Positions 38,986 through 47,463 of a DNA stretch of 64,000 bases are shown here, one piece after another. The notes beneath the pieces are model-generated. The model ran no database searches. It was given only the letters and a program-made list of their open reading frames with translations, and had not been told where the DNA came from. Source of the DNA: Mycobacterium sp. 852002-51163_SCH5372311 (GTDB taxonomy: Bacteria; Actinomycetota; Actinomycetes; Mycobacteriales; Mycobacteriaceae); assembly GCF_001667115.1 (NCBI RefSeq), contig NZ_LZIJ01000183.1, positions 34,612 to 98,611 on the forward strand, written 5' to 3'. A program made the position numbers and the translations under genes. Each line of letters opens with the position of its first letter. Positions within the stretch are counted from its first letter, which is position 1.

Positions 38986-39726
38986 CTATTCTCCGAAGCC
39001 GGGTTGGGGTGTTCCCGCTGGCGGTGGTGCGCTGTGCCCTCCGAGGCGGCTTGCGGCGAACGCAGCGCCCTGGTCGATGACTGAGGCGTCGTCGGCGTAG
39101 GTGTTGTGGGCGGAGAAGTTCATTCCGTCCGAGCAGACCGGGTCTTCGACCGCGCAGACTTTGATGGTCTTGGCCGCGTAGGCCGGGCCGATGACGACCG
39201 GGGGCTCGCCCAGGAAGTTCATCGCGCGCACGTTGGGCATGCCGAACAGCACGACGGCGGCGACGTGGTTGGCCACGTTGGGGCTCATTGGCTTGGGCAC
39301 GGTGGCGGGGTCGATTCCTTCGGGTACGGAGTTGGAGGTGACGAAGCCCATGACGGCCGCGCCCTGCGAGTAGCCGCCGAGCACCATCTGGGTTTGCGGG
39401 CAGCTGCCGGCCATGTTGACGACGTGGGCGCCGGCGTCTCTGATGCCGTCGATGCCGGTGTCCCACTGGTCGCTGGCGGGGTAGTTGACCGCGTAGACGT
39501 CCATGGATCGTCCGCCGATGCGTGAGCGCAGGTTATCGGCGAACGCCTGTCCAGTGGGACCCACACCGGGAGCCTCACCGGTGCCGCGGGCGAACACCAC
39601 CTCTACGTCGGGACACGACTGGGCCGACGCGTCCGGGACAGCGGGAGCCCACAGGACTGCCGCGCCGACGCCTGCGGCTGTCAGGATTGCTGAACCAAGA
39701 AGGCGAAGGATGTCACGTGCGTTCAT
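38986..39726 (-). CDS. Secreted cutinase-like serine esterase (Culp family), copy B
   Basis: This 246-residue paralogue of the copy at 36700 has the same architecture: signal peptide with cleavage after DASA, catalytic Ser in GGYSQGAAV, Asp in CAVEDPVC and His in SAHNTYADD. The frame is open upstream to 39903, but ATG 39726 (MNARDILRLLGSA) matches copy A exactly in position relative to the signal peptide. The mature parts are highly similar throughout with no gaps. The two upstream regions also share CATGCCGCARTA and a TTTCC-rich stretch, so the whole transcription unit was duplicated. It converges on the ketoacyl-synthase-like gene (32 bp between stops). Confidence 0.92.
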   Translation of the reverse strand: MNARDILRLLGSAILTAAGVGAAVLWAPAVPDASAQSCPDVEVVFARGTGEAPGVGPTGQAFADNLRSRIGGRSMDVYAVNYPASDQWDTGIDGIRDAGAHVVNMAGSCPQTQMVLGGYSQGAAVMGFVTSNSVPEGIDPATVPKPMSPNVANHVAAVVLFGMPNVRAMNFLGEPPVVIGPAYAAKTIKVCAVEDPVCSDGMNFSAHNTYADDASVIDQGAAFAASRLGGHSAPPPAGTPQPGFGE

Positions 39727-40389
39727 GCCGCAGTACTTGCCCGCTGAACCGTTGGCTAAACGGAAAAATTTTCCGGACCTGTAGCGCGGGGTCCGCTGCT
39801 GCCCGCAATGCCCGTTCTCGATAGCCAAATGTGCTGGCCGCCAGAGCCTTCGCCACTCATCAGTCACGCGACGTCCTATCAATTCAATCTGTTGGGTGAA
39901 CAACCCATCCTATCGTCCAGTCGCAGCCCGCGCAGATGTCGCCGAACTCCCAGTGCTCATGCCGACTTTCGTGCGGACGGGCTGATAAGACGCTTCGGTG
40001 CGGAGGTCTTGCCCGGAGTTATGCGCTTCACTGCGGGCAGCGGCGCTTTCATCCTACGCGCGGGCGGCGGCAGCAAAAGTCCGTAACCGTTGGTACGCAT
40101 ACTCTTTCGCAGTTCGACGCTAGGTTCGTTGTACTGGAGTCAGCAGCTCCATGGTGGTCCAGCACCGCGACGTCCGGACTGCCCAGCGGGTCGATCTCGA
40201 CGGGGTCGGTGAGATACGTCGAGAAGTCGATCACCACAGCGACATTCACCACAGCGACATTCACCGTCTCACCCGACAGGCTGAGTGGACGCGCGCTTGG
40301 GCATCAGGCTCCTTGAGCAACAGTTGCCAATGGCTATAATCGGGGGTTTACCCGCCCGATACGCCGGTTAAACGGCGGAAACCGCTGCG
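39727..40389. other. 663-bp region without a convincing gene
   Basis: The region includes the cutinase B promoter side (39727 onward), a 71-codon minus-strand frame at 40049-40264 whose product (containing DFSTYLTDPVEIDPLGS) I do not recognise, a short tandem repeat at 40232, a TATAAT hexamer at 40335-40340 without a gene behind it, and a small hairpin CGCCG/CGGCG at 40362-40377 just before the GH15 stop. It may hold gene remnants. Confidence 0.55.
40232..40265. repeat. 15-bp tandem repeat, 2.3 copies
   Basis: CACCACAGCGACATT is repeated at 40232-40246 and 40247-40261, followed by CACC. It lies at the start of the unrecognised minus-strand frame, where it encodes a repeated NVAVV, so the duplication kept frame. 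Confidence 0.8.
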
Positions 40390-42180
40390 TCAGTTGGTTC
40401 CGGTGCCCACCGGCGGGCCGCTCGCATCCGCCAGCCGGTGCGCCGCTTCGAACAACAGCGCGTGCACGAAGGCCTGGGGCAAGTTGCCGCGCAGTTGCCG
40501 TTGTTCGATGTCGAATTCCTCGGTGAACAGACCGGGTGGGCCGCACGCGGTCCGGTTGCGCTCAAACCACCGCACCGCCGCCAGCTCGTTGCCCTGCTGA
40601 TGATCGGCCAGAGCCATCAGGAACCCACAGAGCAGGAACGCCCCTTCGGCCTCGCCGAGCGGGCGTTCGTCGGGGCGGAAGCGGAAGACGAACCCGTCTT
40701 GGCCGAGCTCGGTGCGCACCGCCTGCAGAGTCGCGACGGTACGCGGATCGTTGACCGGGATGGCGCCGCGGATCGACGGCATCAGCAATGCCGCGTCGAC
40801 CCTCGAATCCTTCGGTGCGCGTTGCCATCTTCCGCTGGAGTGCAGGCAGTCCGAATTCGTGTCGTTGACAAGCAGATCGGCCAGGCGCTGCCATTCGGAC
40901 CCGTGCCGCAACGGCGCCACCTCGCCGATGCGCCGCAGTCCTGCCGCACAAATCAGCCGCGAATGAGCCCAGCGCCGGTCGTCGACCTCCCAGATTCCGG
41001 CGTCCGGTTCGCGCCACCGTTGTTCGATCGCCTGCACCAGCGTGTGCACGGCTTGCCAATGCTCTTTGTCGAGGCGGTCCAGCCGAGCGGCGCTGGCCAG
41101 CAGCAGTAGCGCCTCGCCGAACGCGTCCAGCTGAAATTGGCCGGTCACCCAATTGCCGGTCTTGACTGCGGCACCCGGATAACCGGGGAGGTCGAGGGCT
41201 TCTTCTTCAGGAGGTGCAGCCCCGGTGACGCAGTAGGCCGGCCTGAGGCCGGGACCGTCGGCAAGCACCCGCTCGCTGACGAAGCGGACGGCGTCGTCGA
41301 GCAGGGGGTGCGCGCCGGCGGCTGCGACGGCTTGCCCTGCATAACACTGGTCGCGGATCCAGCAATAGCGGTAGTCGTAGTTGCGTCCTTGCTCGGCTCG
41401 TTCCGGCAGCGACATGGTGGCCGCGGCCACCATCCCGCCCCCGCTGCTGGTCAGACCGCGCAGCACGGTGTACGCAGTCTGCGTATCCGCGTCGGCCAGC
41501 GTGTCGGAGAATGCTGGAACCGCTTGTGCCCAAGCGCTTTCGGTGTCGCGCCAGGCATCGTTGGGCCGGGCTGCGCTGGTGGGTAGCTCCTGATCGGAGA
41601 GTTCGAGGACCAAGTCGTGGTCCTCGCCGGGATTGACCTCGACAACCATCTGCAGCGAGCCGTTCTCGCGATGCGTGGCCGCGCCGGCGCCGGTCCACCT
41701 GAAGCGGAGCGGTCCCGACCGTCCCGTCCACACTCCGTCGTCGCAGGAGAGTTGGCGCATGCGCTTGGCGCCGTAGCCGGCGCGCACATCGAGGGCAACG
41801 CGCATCGCGACCGGCTGGTCGATGGCGCGGACGCGGCGCAACACCACCGCGGTGTGGGGGTCACCCGGAAACGCCAGGGCCTCGCGGCATTCGACGATGC
41901 CGTCGGTGGTCACCCAGCGCGACACCCAAATCAGCGACCGCTGCTCATAACGACCGCCCCAGACGAACCGGGGATGTTCCGGAGCGACGGCGTACCCGCC
42001 GCGACCGCCGAGCAGCGAGCTGAAGACCGCGGGACTGTCCCAGCGCGGCAAGCACATCCAGCAGCAGTCCCCGCGCGGCCCGACGACGATCCCGCGTTCC
42101 CCGTCGGCGAGCAACGCGTATTCGCGAAGGACGTGCGGCAGAGCCAGTTCGGCTTGTGGTCTGTCCTTGCGGTCTTTCAC
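40390..42180 (-). CDS. Glycoside hydrolase family 15 protein (glucoamylase/trehalase-like)
   Basis: This protein of about 596 residues has an N-terminal beta-sandwich (LLADGERGIVVGPRGDCCWM) and an (alpha/alpha)6 barrel with RNYDYRYCWIRDQCYAGQAV and the late Glu region LFTEEFDIEQRQLRGNLPQA. GH15 members in mycobacteria include trehalase and glucoamylase-type enzymes; the retained YRYCWIRD is the substrate-site signature. The substrate is not decided. GTG 42180 (VKDRKDRPQ) is chosen because the frame further upstream runs into the divergent enolase-superfamily gene at 42225. No signal peptide is seen, so it is probably cytoplasmic and acts on trehalose or an internal alpha-glucan. Confidence 0.87.
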   Translation of the reverse strand: MKDRKDRPQAELALPHVLREYALLADGERGIVVGPRGDCCWMCLPRWDSPAVFSSLLGGRGGYAVAPEHPRFVWGGRYEQRSLIWVSRWVTTDGIVECREALAFPGDPHTAVVLRRVRAIDQPVAMRVALDVRAGYGAKRMRQLSCDDGVWTGRSGPLRFRWTGAGAATHRENGSLQMVVEVNPGEDHDLVLELSDQELPTSAARPNDAWRDTESAWAQAVPAFSDTLADADTQTAYTVLRGLTSSGGGMVAAATMSLPERAEQGRNYDYRYCWIRDQCYAGQAVAAAGAHPLLDDAVRFVSERVLADGPGLRPAYCVTGAAPPEEEALDLPGYPGAAVKTGNWVTGQFQLDAFGEALLLLASAARLDRLDKEHWQAVHTLVQAIEQRWREPDAGIWEVDDRRWAHSRLICAAGLRRIGEVAPLRHGSEWQRLADLLVNDTNSDCLHSSGRWQRAPKDSRVDAALLMPSIRGAIPVNDPRTVATLQAVRTELGQDGFVFRFRPDERPLGEAEGAFLLCGFLMALADHQQGNELAAVRWFERNRTACGPPGLFTEEFDIEQRQLRGNLPQAFVHALLFEAAHRLADASGPPVGTGTN

Positions 42181-42224
42181 TGGATGCGGGCATACCCCGT
42201 TTACCTGGCGGGTAGTCACCCGGC

Positions 42225-43337
42225 ATGACGTTGCATGCGGGCGAACCGGTCCCCATTGAATCGGTCGAGGCTTCGGCCTACTCGATCCCCACCGACGCGC
42301 CGGAGTCGGACGGCACACTGGCATGGGATTCCACCACCCTCATCCTGGTGAGCGTGCGGGCCGGCGGCCAGGTCGGAACCGGCTACACCTACGGCGGCAC
42401 TTCGGTGGTCACCGTGGTGGACTCCAAGCTTGCCGATGTCCTCAACGGGGCCGACGCCCTGCAACCGCCGGCCCGGTGGGCGCAGATGCAGCACGCCGTC
42501 CGCAACCTGGGCAAGCCGGGAGTGGTGGCCTCGGCGATCTCGGCGGTGGACATCGCGCTGTGGGACTTGCGCGCCCGGCTCTTGGATGAACCACTCGTCG
42601 TCGCGCTCGGCGCTGTTCACGACGCGACGCCGATCTACGGCAGCGGCGGGTTCACCTCCTACGACAACGACACCCTGCGCTCCCAGCTACAAGGTTGGGT
42701 CGAGGCCGGTATTCCGCGGGTCAAGATGAAAGTCGGCCGGGACCCCGGCGCCGACATCGGCCGAGTCGCGGCCGCCCGGTCGGCGATCGGCGAGGACGTG
42801 GAATTGTTCGTCGACGCCAACGGCGCCTATCACCGCAAACAGGCATTGTTGTGGGCTAACCGCTTCGCCGAGTACGACGTGCGGTGGTTCGAGGAGCCGG
42901 TGAGCTCTGACGATCTGGACGGTCTGCGCCAGCTGTGCGAGCAGGGGCCGCCGGGGATGGACATCGCTGCCGGCGAATACGGATATCACCTGCCGTACTT
43001 TCACCAGATGCTGGCCGCGGGGGCGGTGGACTGTTTGCAGGCCGACGTGACCCGTGCCCTCGGCATCACCGGGGTGCTCAAGGTGGCCGCACTGTGCGAC
43101 GCGCGTGGCCTGGACCTCTCGTTGCACTGCGCCCCACAGATAAGCGCGCAGGTCGGCACCGCGGTGTGGCACCAGCGGCACCTGGAGTACTTCCACGACC
43201 ACGTCCGCATCGAAGGGCTGGCGTTCGACGGGGCGATCGAACCCGAATCGGGCGGCCTGCTGCGCCCGGACCGGACGGCACCCGGGCATGGGTTGACCGT
43301 CAAGCAGGCGGACCTCGAGCAGTTCAGGGTTGCCTGA
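42225..43337 (+). CDS. Enolase-superfamily enzyme (mandelate racemase/muconate lactonising type)
   Basis: This 370-residue protein has the enolase-superfamily capping domain and barrel: SAISAVDIALWDLRARLL, the Lys motif RVKMKVGRD (about residues 164-172), metal ligands in ELFVDANGAY, RWFEEPVSSDDL and AAGEYGYHLPY, and a late LSLHCAPQIS segment. The KxK-like motif and triple acidic metal ligands look intact, so catalysis by proton abstraction alpha to a carboxylate is expected. The substrate (sugar acid or other) is unknown. It is divergent from the GH15 gene across 44 bp. Its 3' end overlaps the next, opposite gene by 14 nt. Confidence 0.87.
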   Translation: MTLHAGEPVPIESVEASAYSIPTDAPESDGTLAWDSTTLILVSVRAGGQVGTGYTYGGTSVVTVVDSKLADVLNGADALQPPARWAQMQHAVRNLGKPGVVASAISAVDIALWDLRARLLDEPLVVALGAVHDATPIYGSGGFTSYDNDTLRSQLQGWVEAGIPRVKMKVGRDPGADIGRVAAARSAIGEDVELFVDANGAYHRKQALLWANRFAEYDVRWFEEPVSSDDLDGLRQLCEQGPPGMDIAAGEYGYHLPYFHQMLAAGAVDCLQADVTRALGITGVLKVAALCDARGLDLSLHCAPQISAQVGTAVWHQRHLEYFHDHVRIEGLAFDGAIEPESGGLLRPDRTAPGHGLTVKQADLEQFRVA

Positions 43338-43776
43338 TCTGACGCGCTTGGGACATCAGCGCTCGTCCCCCGGGCAGATTCCCTATCACCAAGTACGCCA
43401 ACCGATCACGCGCGCTCATGGGCCGTACCTCGAACTTGCCGGTGTGCAGGTGTCGCCGACCCAGTAGCGCCCACGCCGCCGCAACCACGCTGTCCGCCAG
43501 GCCGCCCTGAAGTCGGTTCCGGTCGGCGACCGCGAGGCCCACGGCCGTCATCGAGTGCACGGTGTCGACCCACACGCCCGCCGCGAGCACTTCCGGGCTG
43601 GGATTGATGCCCGACGACATCGCCTGGACAAGGTGGCGTGCTCCAAGGATGCGCACCACCACAATGGACTTTCGGTCGACCTGCACCGCGCGCATCGACG
43701 TGAGCACCAGACCGGGGACCGCCAGCAGCACGGCACCCCATGCCGCGCGCAACAGCTCGATACCACGAACGTTCAT
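43324..43776 (-). CDS. Conserved small mycobacterial protein, possibly membrane-associated
   Basis: This 150-residue protein has an N-terminal hydrophobic segment (AWGAVLLAVPGLVLTS, about residues 12-27) and a basic C-terminal half with VVVRILGARHLVQAM, LGRRHLHTGKFEVRPMSARD and LVIGNLPGGRALMSQ. I recognise the pattern as a recurrent hypothetical family in mycobacteria but know no function. It overlaps the 3' end of the enolase-superfamily gene by 14 nt in convergent orientation and is divergent from the small epoxide-hydrolase-like gene at 43841. Confidence 0.68.
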   Translation of the reverse strand: MNVRGIELLRAAWGAVLLAVPGLVLTSMRAVQVDRKSIVVVRILGARHLVQAMSSGINPSPEVLAAGVWVDTVHSMTAVGLAVADRNRLQGGLADSVVAAAWALLGRRHLHTGKFEVRPMSARDRLAYLVIGNLPGGRALMSQARQIRQP

Positions 43777-43840
43777 GGCCTACAGATATGCCCGAATCCT
43801 GCCGGCTCCAATCGAGCGGGCGTAGTTTTAGGATTCTGCC

Positions 43841-44239
43841 ATGAGCTATTCGCCGGAGTCCTTGGTACGCAGGTTCTTTGCCGCTTGGGAACACCCGAAG
43901 CCGGACGAACTGGGCGGCTTTTTTCACGCCGCCGCCGAATGGGTGGACGGTCCGCAAGGTGTGCGCAAGGGTGCCGACGCCATCAAGTCCGAACTGACCG
44001 CGCAGCTCACCGCGCTCGGCGGCGTGCGTGTTGAGGTGACGACGCTGGTCGTCGACGGGCCGACCGTCATGGTGGAGCAGGTCAGCAACGCCACCTTCCG
44101 GGGGCGTCCGATTACGTCGGTGGTGATGGCGGTATTCGAGTTCGACCCGGACGGGCGAATCATGCAGTGGCGAGAAGCCTACGACCTGAAGTCGGTCATG
44201 GATCAGATCAAGGCGGTAGTTCAGGCGGAGCCCGGTTAG
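43841..44239 (+). CDS. Limonene-1,2-epoxide hydrolase-like/SnoaL-fold protein
   Basis: This 132-residue protein has an NTF2-like fold: SLVRRFFAAWEHPKPDEL helix at the start, ADAIKSELTAQL in the middle and RIMQWREAYDLKSVMDQI at the end. The closing W-R-E/D-x-[YF]-D segment is the signature of limonene-1,2-epoxide hydrolases, whose Asp-Arg-Asp triad opens epoxides by general acid/base catalysis, so a hydrolase role for a terpene- or lipid-type epoxide is plausible. It converges on iunH with a 4-nt overlap at the stops. Confidence 0.78.
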   Translation: MSYSPESLVRRFFAAWEHPKPDELGGFFHAAAEWVDGPQGVRKGADAIKSELTAQLTALGGVRVEVTTLVVDGPTVMVEQVSNATFRGRPITSVVMAVFEFDPDGRIMQWREAYDLKSVMDQIKAVVQAEPG

Positions 44240-45180
44240 GTGGCTAGTCTACGGGCGAACGGCGCGACGCGGTCGAGGTAGCGGTCGAAGAACAGCGCCG
44301 GCTCGACGTCAGTTCCGATCTGCGCGTTGGGTTCTCGCGTTCTCGACCAGTCGGCCGCCGCCGCGCCGCGCGGCTCCGTCAGTTCGACGTCCACGGTTGC
44401 CGTCTCGGTTGCCATCAACTCGGGGTCCAGTGCGACCGCTGCAGCCAACGGATCGTGCATGTATGCAAGATAGCCGTGACCGCGGGCTACGTGTGACTCG
44501 AAGTAGAACCGCATCGCGTCCTCGATCACCCGTGTCAACGCGGACGGGCCCGCGGCGGACGCCAGCGTGCTCAGCCTGTCCGGCGTCATCGCGAGTTTAC
44601 GAGTTACGTTGAGGCCGCACACTATTGGAAGTTGTTGCCGCCCTGTCCAAGCCGCGAATACCTCGACGGCCGCCTCGGGATCGACTCTGATGTTCCACTC
44701 GGCAGTGGTGGCAGCCGTCCCGAAATCGCCGCCCATGATGACCAATCGGCGCAACATCGTGGGCAGCGCGGGTTCGGCGCGCACCGCCAGAGCCAGGTTG
44801 GTCAGCGGACCCGTGACCACACCGATCAGCTCCCCGGAGTGGGTATGGGCCGCGTCGACCCAGGCGGTGACGGCGTCGTGGCCGGTGATCCGGCGGTTGG
44901 TCGGTGGCAGTTCCGCATAACCTAAGCCCTTGGGCCCGTGGAAGTTTGCGTGATCGGGCCATTCGCCGCAGAGTGGGTCGTCGGCACCTTTCGAAACGGG
45001 TATGTCGGCGGCCCCGCACAATTCGAGCAAACCGAGGTTGTTCGCGCACACCTGGTCGACGGAAATATTTCCGCCCGTCGATGCGATGCCTACCAGCTCG
45101 GCATCCGGACTGGCCAGCAGGAATATCAACGCCATCGCATCGTCGATGCCGGTGTCGACGTCGGTGAAAACGAGGTTCAT
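44236..45180 (-). CDS. iunH: Inosine-uridine preferring nucleoside hydrolase (Rv3393/IunH homologue)
   Basis: This 314-residue protein belongs to the nucleoside hydrolase family. The Ca2+-binding N-terminal motif is DVDTGIDDAMALIFLLAS, then LVTGPLTNLALA-type VVTGPLTNLALAVRAE, VIMGGDFG and the substrate region AEWNIRVDPEAAVEVF. A conserved His in YMHDPLAAA completes the site. It hydrolyses the N-glycosidic bond of ribonucleosides for salvage. The ATG is at 45180. In M. tuberculosis, cmaA1 and acrA1 follow; here cmaA1 is absent and 3.5 kb of other genes intervene before acrA1. Confidence 0.93.
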   Translation of the reverse strand: MNLVFTDVDTGIDDAMALIFLLASPDAELVGIASTGGNISVDQVCANNLGLLELCGAADIPVSKGADDPLCGEWPDHANFHGPKGLGYAELPPTNRRITGHDAVTAWVDAAHTHSGELIGVVTGPLTNLALAVRAEPALPTMLRRLVIMGGDFGTAATTAEWNIRVDPEAAVEVFAAWTGRQQLPIVCGLNVTRKLAMTPDRLSTLASAAGPSALTRVIEDAMRFYFESHVARGHGYLAYMHDPLAAAVALDPELMATETATVDVELTEPRGAAAADWSRTREPNAQIGTDVEPALFFDRYLDRVAPFARRLAT

Positions 45181-45215
45181 CGCGGTAAGGGTCGTCAGAT
45201 CCCCGCCGTTCGACG

Positions 45216-45623
45216 TTATCGGCTGGGGGTGAGGTTCACGATGACGCCGGAATCGACACTGTCGGTGCCGGAGATGCGCCCGTCGGCCTCGAGTGTCACA
45301 TTCCAGACGTTGTCCCGGCAGGGCCCCCCGATGTTGTTCGCCGCCACCGTCCGCAACGTATCCGACGTGCGATTCGTCTCAGTCCAACTCGACGTGCAAC
45401 CCATGCTGGGGACAACAATCGTTCCCTTGATGGGATCGGTGCTCGACAATGTCAAAGTGACTGGAACCGAGCGAGTTTGGTCGGCCGGATAGTCTGACCA
45501 AAAACCTTGCCACTTACCACTACTGGGAAACGCAGCGGAGCTCGGAGCCAAGAACGTACCCAGGAAAGCGCAGACGGCAAGACAGGTGCCGAGCCGCGCC
45601 GAAAGCCCTGTCGTAAAACCCAT
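45216..45623 (-). CDS. Small secreted protein of unknown function
   Basis: This is a 135-residue protein if started at ATG 45623, with a signal peptide (LGTCLAVCAFLGTFLAPSSA) and a beta-rich mature part that contains WQGFWSDYPADQTRSVPVTL and two Cys residues (MGCTSSW and GGPCRDN) that could pair. Upstream in-frame codons to 45659 exist but precede the signal peptide and are less likely. The compact size and two-Cys layout resemble mycobacterial exported antigens, but I cannot place it in a family. It reads in the same direction as iunH, 36 bp upstream of it, and may share a transcript with it. Confidence 0.6.
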   Translation of the reverse strand: MGFTTGLSARLGTCLAVCAFLGTFLAPSSAAFPSSGKWQGFWSDYPADQTRSVPVTLTLSSTDPIKGTIVVPSMGCTSSWTETNRTSDTLRTVAANNIGGPCRDNVWNVTLEADGRISGTDSVDSGVIVNLTPSR

Positions 45624-45713
45624 TAGTGGCTCCGTGGTTGTTGTAACCAAGCTGGGCAAAGACGCTACCTCGGCCGTTGTACAGGATGTTCGGAATCACC
45701 AAAATAACCACTT

Positions 45714-47300
45714 CTAGAAGGGTGGGTCGTCGGGTACGGGTTCTGGTTCGGGGGGTGTCCAGTCGGGTGGGAGTTCTTCGGATTCGTAGGGGTCGTTGAT
45801 CCAGGGGCAGAACGGGCTGGTGCTTGGTGCGCCTTTGAAGGCGAAGAGCATGTCGCGCATGTGGTTTCGGAATTTGCGGCCCTCGATCTCGTCTTTGCGG
45901 GCCTGGTCGAACTGGCGGCGGGCGTGGTTGAGCGGGCGCAGCTCGCGGTTGTGTTGGCGTGCCCGGGCGATGCGGGTGCTGCGCCGACGGGAGCGGTTGG
46001 GTCGCCGCGATGGGGTGGGGACCGCGCAGGCCGGCGCGCGCGGCGGCGCGAACAGATCCGCCCCGGCCGGGGCGGTGCGATAGGTGCGTCCGCTCGGGGA
46101 GGTCCAGACCACTGTCGCGTCGGGCAGCTGCTCATCGCGCCACCCGCCGAAGGTTTTCAGGCGGTGATGCAGCCGGCACAAGCACTTTAGATTCGTCAAT
46201 ACCGTGCGCCCGCCGGCAGCGGGATCGGCGTGATTGAACGGGATCGTGTGGTCGATATCGGCGTACAGGGCCGGGCGGCTACACCCGGGGAAGCGGCAGG
46301 TCAGGTCTCGACAGCGCACCGCGCGCGCCAGCGCGGCCGAAGGTTGATAGCGCAGCGCCTCACCGGCGCTGGTGACCGGATCGACCACCGGCACCAGGCT
46401 CGCCGCGGCGGCCAATGCGCGGACCTGCTCGGCGTCGATCACCCCATAACCCTCCAGGTAGCCGGGCTGTTCACTGTCGCCGTGCACGGTCTGCTCGCCG
46501 GCCAGCACATGGATCACGGTGGCCACCCCGCTTGGATCGGCCGGGCCCGGCGCGGTCTTGGTGGGGCAGTGCGGCTGCCCACACCGGCAGACCAGGCTCT
46601 GGCCTTGCGCCAGGGCTCCCAGCGCATCGGCGCGGCGCTGATCGAGGCTGCGTGGGTCACCGGCGCACACCCCGGTGGCCAACTGCGCAAGCCGCCGGTC
46701 CAACGCCGCGGCGCCGGTGGCGGCCATGGTGCCCGAGATCTCGCCCATGCCGTGCTCGCCCGCGCGGATGTCGATACGGCGCTTGTCTTCGGCGTCGCGA
46801 CGACGCTCGCGGATGGCATCGGGGTCATGGGCGCGGACCGCGGCATCAACGGCGTTGATGACCCGCTGGCGTGACCAGCCTTGCCAGGCACCGAGGCGTG
46901 CCGACAGCGACGCATCCAAGGCGGCGACCTTGTCGTCGCTGACCAGCTCGGCGCGCCGGATGATCACCTTCACCGTGGCCCAGTCGGTGTGCCCCGCCGC
47001 CAACGCCGCGCCTATCTTCGGGAACCGTCGATCCAGCGCCTCGGCGTCGGAGACCACAAATCCCGCGGCCAGCGCCGACAAGTTCATCGCCGCGGCCACC
47101 TCGGCGGCAGTCTGTATATACGGGTCGACCGTGGCATAGCCGAGCTGCTCGACCTGATCGGCGGTCGCAGCCACCCGGTGTTCCAACAGGTTGGCCACTG
47201 CCGCCAACCGCCGCGCCACCAACATCGACTCCTGCCGATGCACCGACTCGACCACCCCGACCAGCGCCGCGGGAGCCAACTCCAGCAAATCATCGAACAT
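45714..47300 (-). CDS. 13E12-repeat-family protein: DUF222 plus HNH endonuclease domain
   Basis: This 528-residue protein has an N-terminal DUF222 region (LLEHRVAATADQVEQLGYAT, AGFVVSDAEALDRRF) and a C-terminal HNH module: CRFPGCSRPALYADIDHTIP, NLKCLCRLHHRLKTFGGW, with paired Cys and HNH-type His residues. M. tuberculosis has several related 13E12 genes, some DNA-damage inducible. ATG 47300 (MFDDLLELAP) is preferred over 47330 because a perfect LexA box spans it. The C-terminal 90 residues are Pro/Arg-rich. Such genes are linked to repeated elements and phage insertion sites in M. tuberculosis; no element ends were found here. Confidence 0.9.
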   Translation of the reverse strand: MFDDLLELAPAALVGVVESVHRQESMLVARRLAAVANLLEHRVAATADQVEQLGYATVDPYIQTAAEVAAAMNLSALAAGFVVSDAEALDRRFPKIGAALAAGHTDWATVKVIIRRAELVSDDKVAALDASLSARLGAWQGWSRQRVINAVDAAVRAHDPDAIRERRRDAEDKRRIDIRAGEHGMGEISGTMAATGAAALDRRLAQLATGVCAGDPRSLDQRRADALGALAQGQSLVCRCGQPHCPTKTAPGPADPSGVATVIHVLAGEQTVHGDSEQPGYLEGYGVIDAEQVRALAAAASLVPVVDPVTSAGEALRYQPSAALARAVRCRDLTCRFPGCSRPALYADIDHTIPFNHADPAAGGRTVLTNLKCLCRLHHRLKTFGGWRDEQLPDATVVWTSPSGRTYRTAPAGADLFAPPRAPACAVPTPSRRPNRSRRRSTRIARARQHNRELRPLNHARRQFDQARKDEIEGRKFRNHMRDMLFAFKGAPSTSPFCPWINDPYESEELPPDWTPPEPEPVPDDPPF

Positions 47301-47308
47301 GTGTTCGA
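47293..47308. promoter_or_regulatory. Perfect LexA (SOS) box overlapping the start of the 13E12/HNH gene
   Basis: TCGAACATGTGTTCGA matches TCGAAC-N4-GTTCGA exactly. The minus-strand ATG at 47300-47298 lies inside the box. LexA bound here would cover the translation start and the initially transcribed region. Confidence 0.9.
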
Positions 47309-47463
47309 GTATAGTTGGACCGTACGACACTTCCGTGGCTAGCCGCCTGCCCTGTAAGCGACCCGACTCATTTCAGGCATGCCCGAGCCGGCAGGGGCGG
47401 GCAAACCGGTCTCTCCCGGCGTAATGCGCACTGTTTGACCCGCCGGGTGTCATCCTTTGTGTC

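Noticed and set aside
40335..40340. TATAAT as a promoter
   Set aside because: It points into the 3' end of the opposite-strand GH15 gene and no plus-strand gene follows.
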